DNA of 64,000 nt from NCBI GenBank assembly GCA_045546995.1, contig JAZQDW010000071.1, positions 26,954 through 90,953 on the forward strand, read 5' to 3'. Origin of the DNA: Firm-08 sp045546995. GTDB lineage: Bacteria; Bacillota; Clostridia; Oscillospirales; QAKW01. Below the pieces are notes generated by a model. The model searched no databases. It saw only the letters and a program-made list of their open reading frames with translations, and had not been told where the DNA came from. The position numbers and the translations under genes were made by a program. Positions 63,601-64,000 of this stretch are shown piece by piece; position 1 is the first letter of the stretch; each line of letters opens with the position of its first letter.

Positions 63601-64000
63601 GGGGCAGGGAACTGCCATCATCACCGCCACTACCAAGCTGACGGGTCATACCGACACCTGTACCCTCACCGTCACCTCCGCCGCCGCCTCGGTGGGTGAA
63701 AAGTTTTTCACCACCTTAGATGCGGCACTTGCCGCCGTCGAGGACGGGGATACCGTAACGCTGTGTGCCGACGTGACGGCTACACAACTGATGATCGCCG
63801 GCGGTGTCACGCTGGATCTGAACGGCAAGACCCTTACCACCGATTATCTGGTGGGCTTCAACGGTGCTGCCTTGATGGATTCTGCCGAGGATGGTAGCGG
63901 CAAGCTGGTCATTGCCAAAGAAAATCTGGCATTGCCCAAAAACAACCCCTATCTGCCCGTCTATGATGAAGTGGGCGGTCATTATCTCTTCACCCGTGTG
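60614..64000 (+). CDS. Large secreted GH43-like glycosidase with three F5/8-type-C domains (C-terminus cut by window edge)
   Basis: Frame open from the ATG at 60614 (GGAGAAA upstream) to the window end, 1129 codons. Signal peptide to ~28; a short beta domain; a five-bladed propeller-like region at ~115-445 with 'NPNLMHSEKDGKYYLYF' and 'VEDCHVWFENGQYYALAKD', typical of GH43/62-type hydrolases. Three discoidin/CBM32-like domains follow (~531-655, ~660-796, ~801-936; each ending 'WELEV.G'), a Big_2 Ig-like domain (~938-1023), then the same C-terminal module as the secreted phosphatase (DLNGKTLTTD, NNPYLPVYD). It likely attacks an extracellular polysaccharide. The exact specificity is not readable. 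Confidence 0.85.
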   Translation, partial: MRMKRFHRFLAGLLCVMICLGCLPVALAAGDTPAVTITSVTETDGNIVVSGTVTNLGERRVEIIVNEDYNLRFVADTDESGNFTCNFALPYNGEYTVEASVRDYSNFYTNRQKVPDENYFEMNGACTWGSSIVKHSDGLYYMLFSTWDEAKGFSNWYSFSEIAYATSTKLGGPYIYQGPALDVEGSNITNAEMPKWGGGTLSFFHNPNLMHSEKDGKYYLYFISRSTGSGQKVGVAYADTPAGPWTIKEDPVITTREGYHDNSYVCNPSVIELKDEEGNFSYYAVYRSNGTEDGVTIRAAAYATADSPLGPFTQSEERIMYDPTSDYSVEDCHVWFENGQYYALAKDMTGGKITGYTDGSSTALYESTDGVNWTLSENKLAYPTIIPWESGDQTVGLMDRAYVYRVKGVPFMLTNATSDSNISPHSGGHTRNVQIPLLGTVMAADTHTLTVTDGEVKTVDKSELNALLPYATDAIRDYYTEKDWYRLYTAARAGKVLAQRADAEQADVDFAVAEIKEVIDDRTDPAAVSVNIALNKTVTAGSTYSGTDYVASMAVDGDYSTRWSAANGVTGTVTYEIDLGARYQLDSFVIDPLDNRVTGYNVQYYNGTEWKECFATTTGENSGEFTVAEPAEKILFNFTDYQKPPTFWEIEVYGSYHSENIALGKSITASHNYTTNNNYPASNLVDGKADADTTRWSTNNADTGEITIEMDLGGKYFIDSFQIDEFQDRIKSFTWKYWDGTAWQTAYSGTNADGTTGEKNHFHLYGALSGVATEKVQLVIHSSTKGPSIWELEVYGTKVFGDLAGGKRVKASSVYNSEGVGYYPAENAVDGILTTRWAAQNAVGTVTFEIELGDNFFIEDFTITEFADRITGYSWQYSDGSRWITCYEGTNEDIVAGGTNIYYLSDDFTDQVVTDRLRLNILTYTADPSIWELEINGSTIRAEGITLSEDDLSMLTGEETELSVTFTPANTTNKKVIWTSSDESVATVTDGVITAVGQGTAIITATTKLTGHTDTCTLTVTSAAASVGEKFFTTLDAALAAVEDGDTVTLCADVTATQLMIAGGVTLDLNGKTLTTDYLVGFNGAALMDSAEDGSGKLVIAKENLALPKNNPYLPVYDEVGGHYLFTRV

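Noticed and set aside
1..64000. Prophage, transposase, rRNA, tRNA or toxin-antitoxin genes
   Set aside because: None could be supported anywhere in the window.

Overview
The window comes from a spore-forming, low-to-mid GC Firmicute, most likely a gut-associated member of the Clostridia (Oscillospirales/Ruminococcaceae-like). The evidence is a GerA-type spore germination operon, SpoIIE, ribonuclease Y, Mini-III, an S-layer-homology surface protein, TTGACA/TATAAT promoters and AGGAGG ribosome binding sites. No rRNA, tRNA, CRISPR array, prophage or transposase gene was seen. The species assignment is inference; the sporulating Firmicute assignment is well supported.

Layout. 1-7 kb: a truncated secreted protein, a compact germination operon, a zinc-ribbon/vWA/C-type-lectin membrane protein and a GH3 enzyme. 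7-11.5 kb: a cell-envelope operon (MurJ flippase, O-antigen-ligase-like polymerase, two DUF4330 proteins), then an HPr-like protein. 11.5-17.2 kb: uvrC-rsmD-coaD plus a coiled-coil protein, facing a SpoIIE operon and a tiny Cys-rich membrane protein. 17.4-21.4 kb: a MarR regulator with a textbook operator/promoter and a heterodimeric ABC exporter. 21.6-25 kb: a BspA-like LRR surface protein with SLH anchors. 25-31.7 kb: shikimate-kinase-like protein, GNAT, aldolase, YigZ, a two-component system and an HtrA-like protease. 31.9-34.6 kb: a WbpM/FlaA1-type nucleotide-sugar dehydratase and an acyltransferase-like protein. 35.4-38 kb: an ArsR / HMA / P-type ATPase metal efflux operon.

38-48.8 kb is a sugar region: GH36 alpha-galactosidase, a repeat-bearing lipoprotein of the endonuclease/phosphatase fold, a GH110-like galactosidase with an AraC regulator, a phosphoglucomutase-family enzyme and an oxidoreductase pair. 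49-53.6 kb holds RNA-processing and second-messenger genes on the minus strand (rny, ymdB-like, YitT, mrnC, YfcE). 53.6-54.7 kb carries a run of very small proteins. 54.8-64 kb has two AraC regulators beside two giant secreted proteins (a metallophosphatase and a GH43-like/F5-8C protein that runs off the end), which share the same C-terminal module.

The most unusual signals are non-coding. At about 41.88-42.16 kb, a consensus promoter is followed by an approximately 270-nt segment closed by a very long stem and holding four perfect hairpins, probably an uncharacterised structured RNA. At 46.35-46.70 kb, a hairpin-rich element sits inside the loop of a gene's terminator, flanked by TTTT. At 49.0-49.3 kb, the end of rny and its terminator are duplicated around a 190-bp insert. 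Three 21-bp direct repeats abut the -35 of the last gene, next to a divergent AraC regulator.
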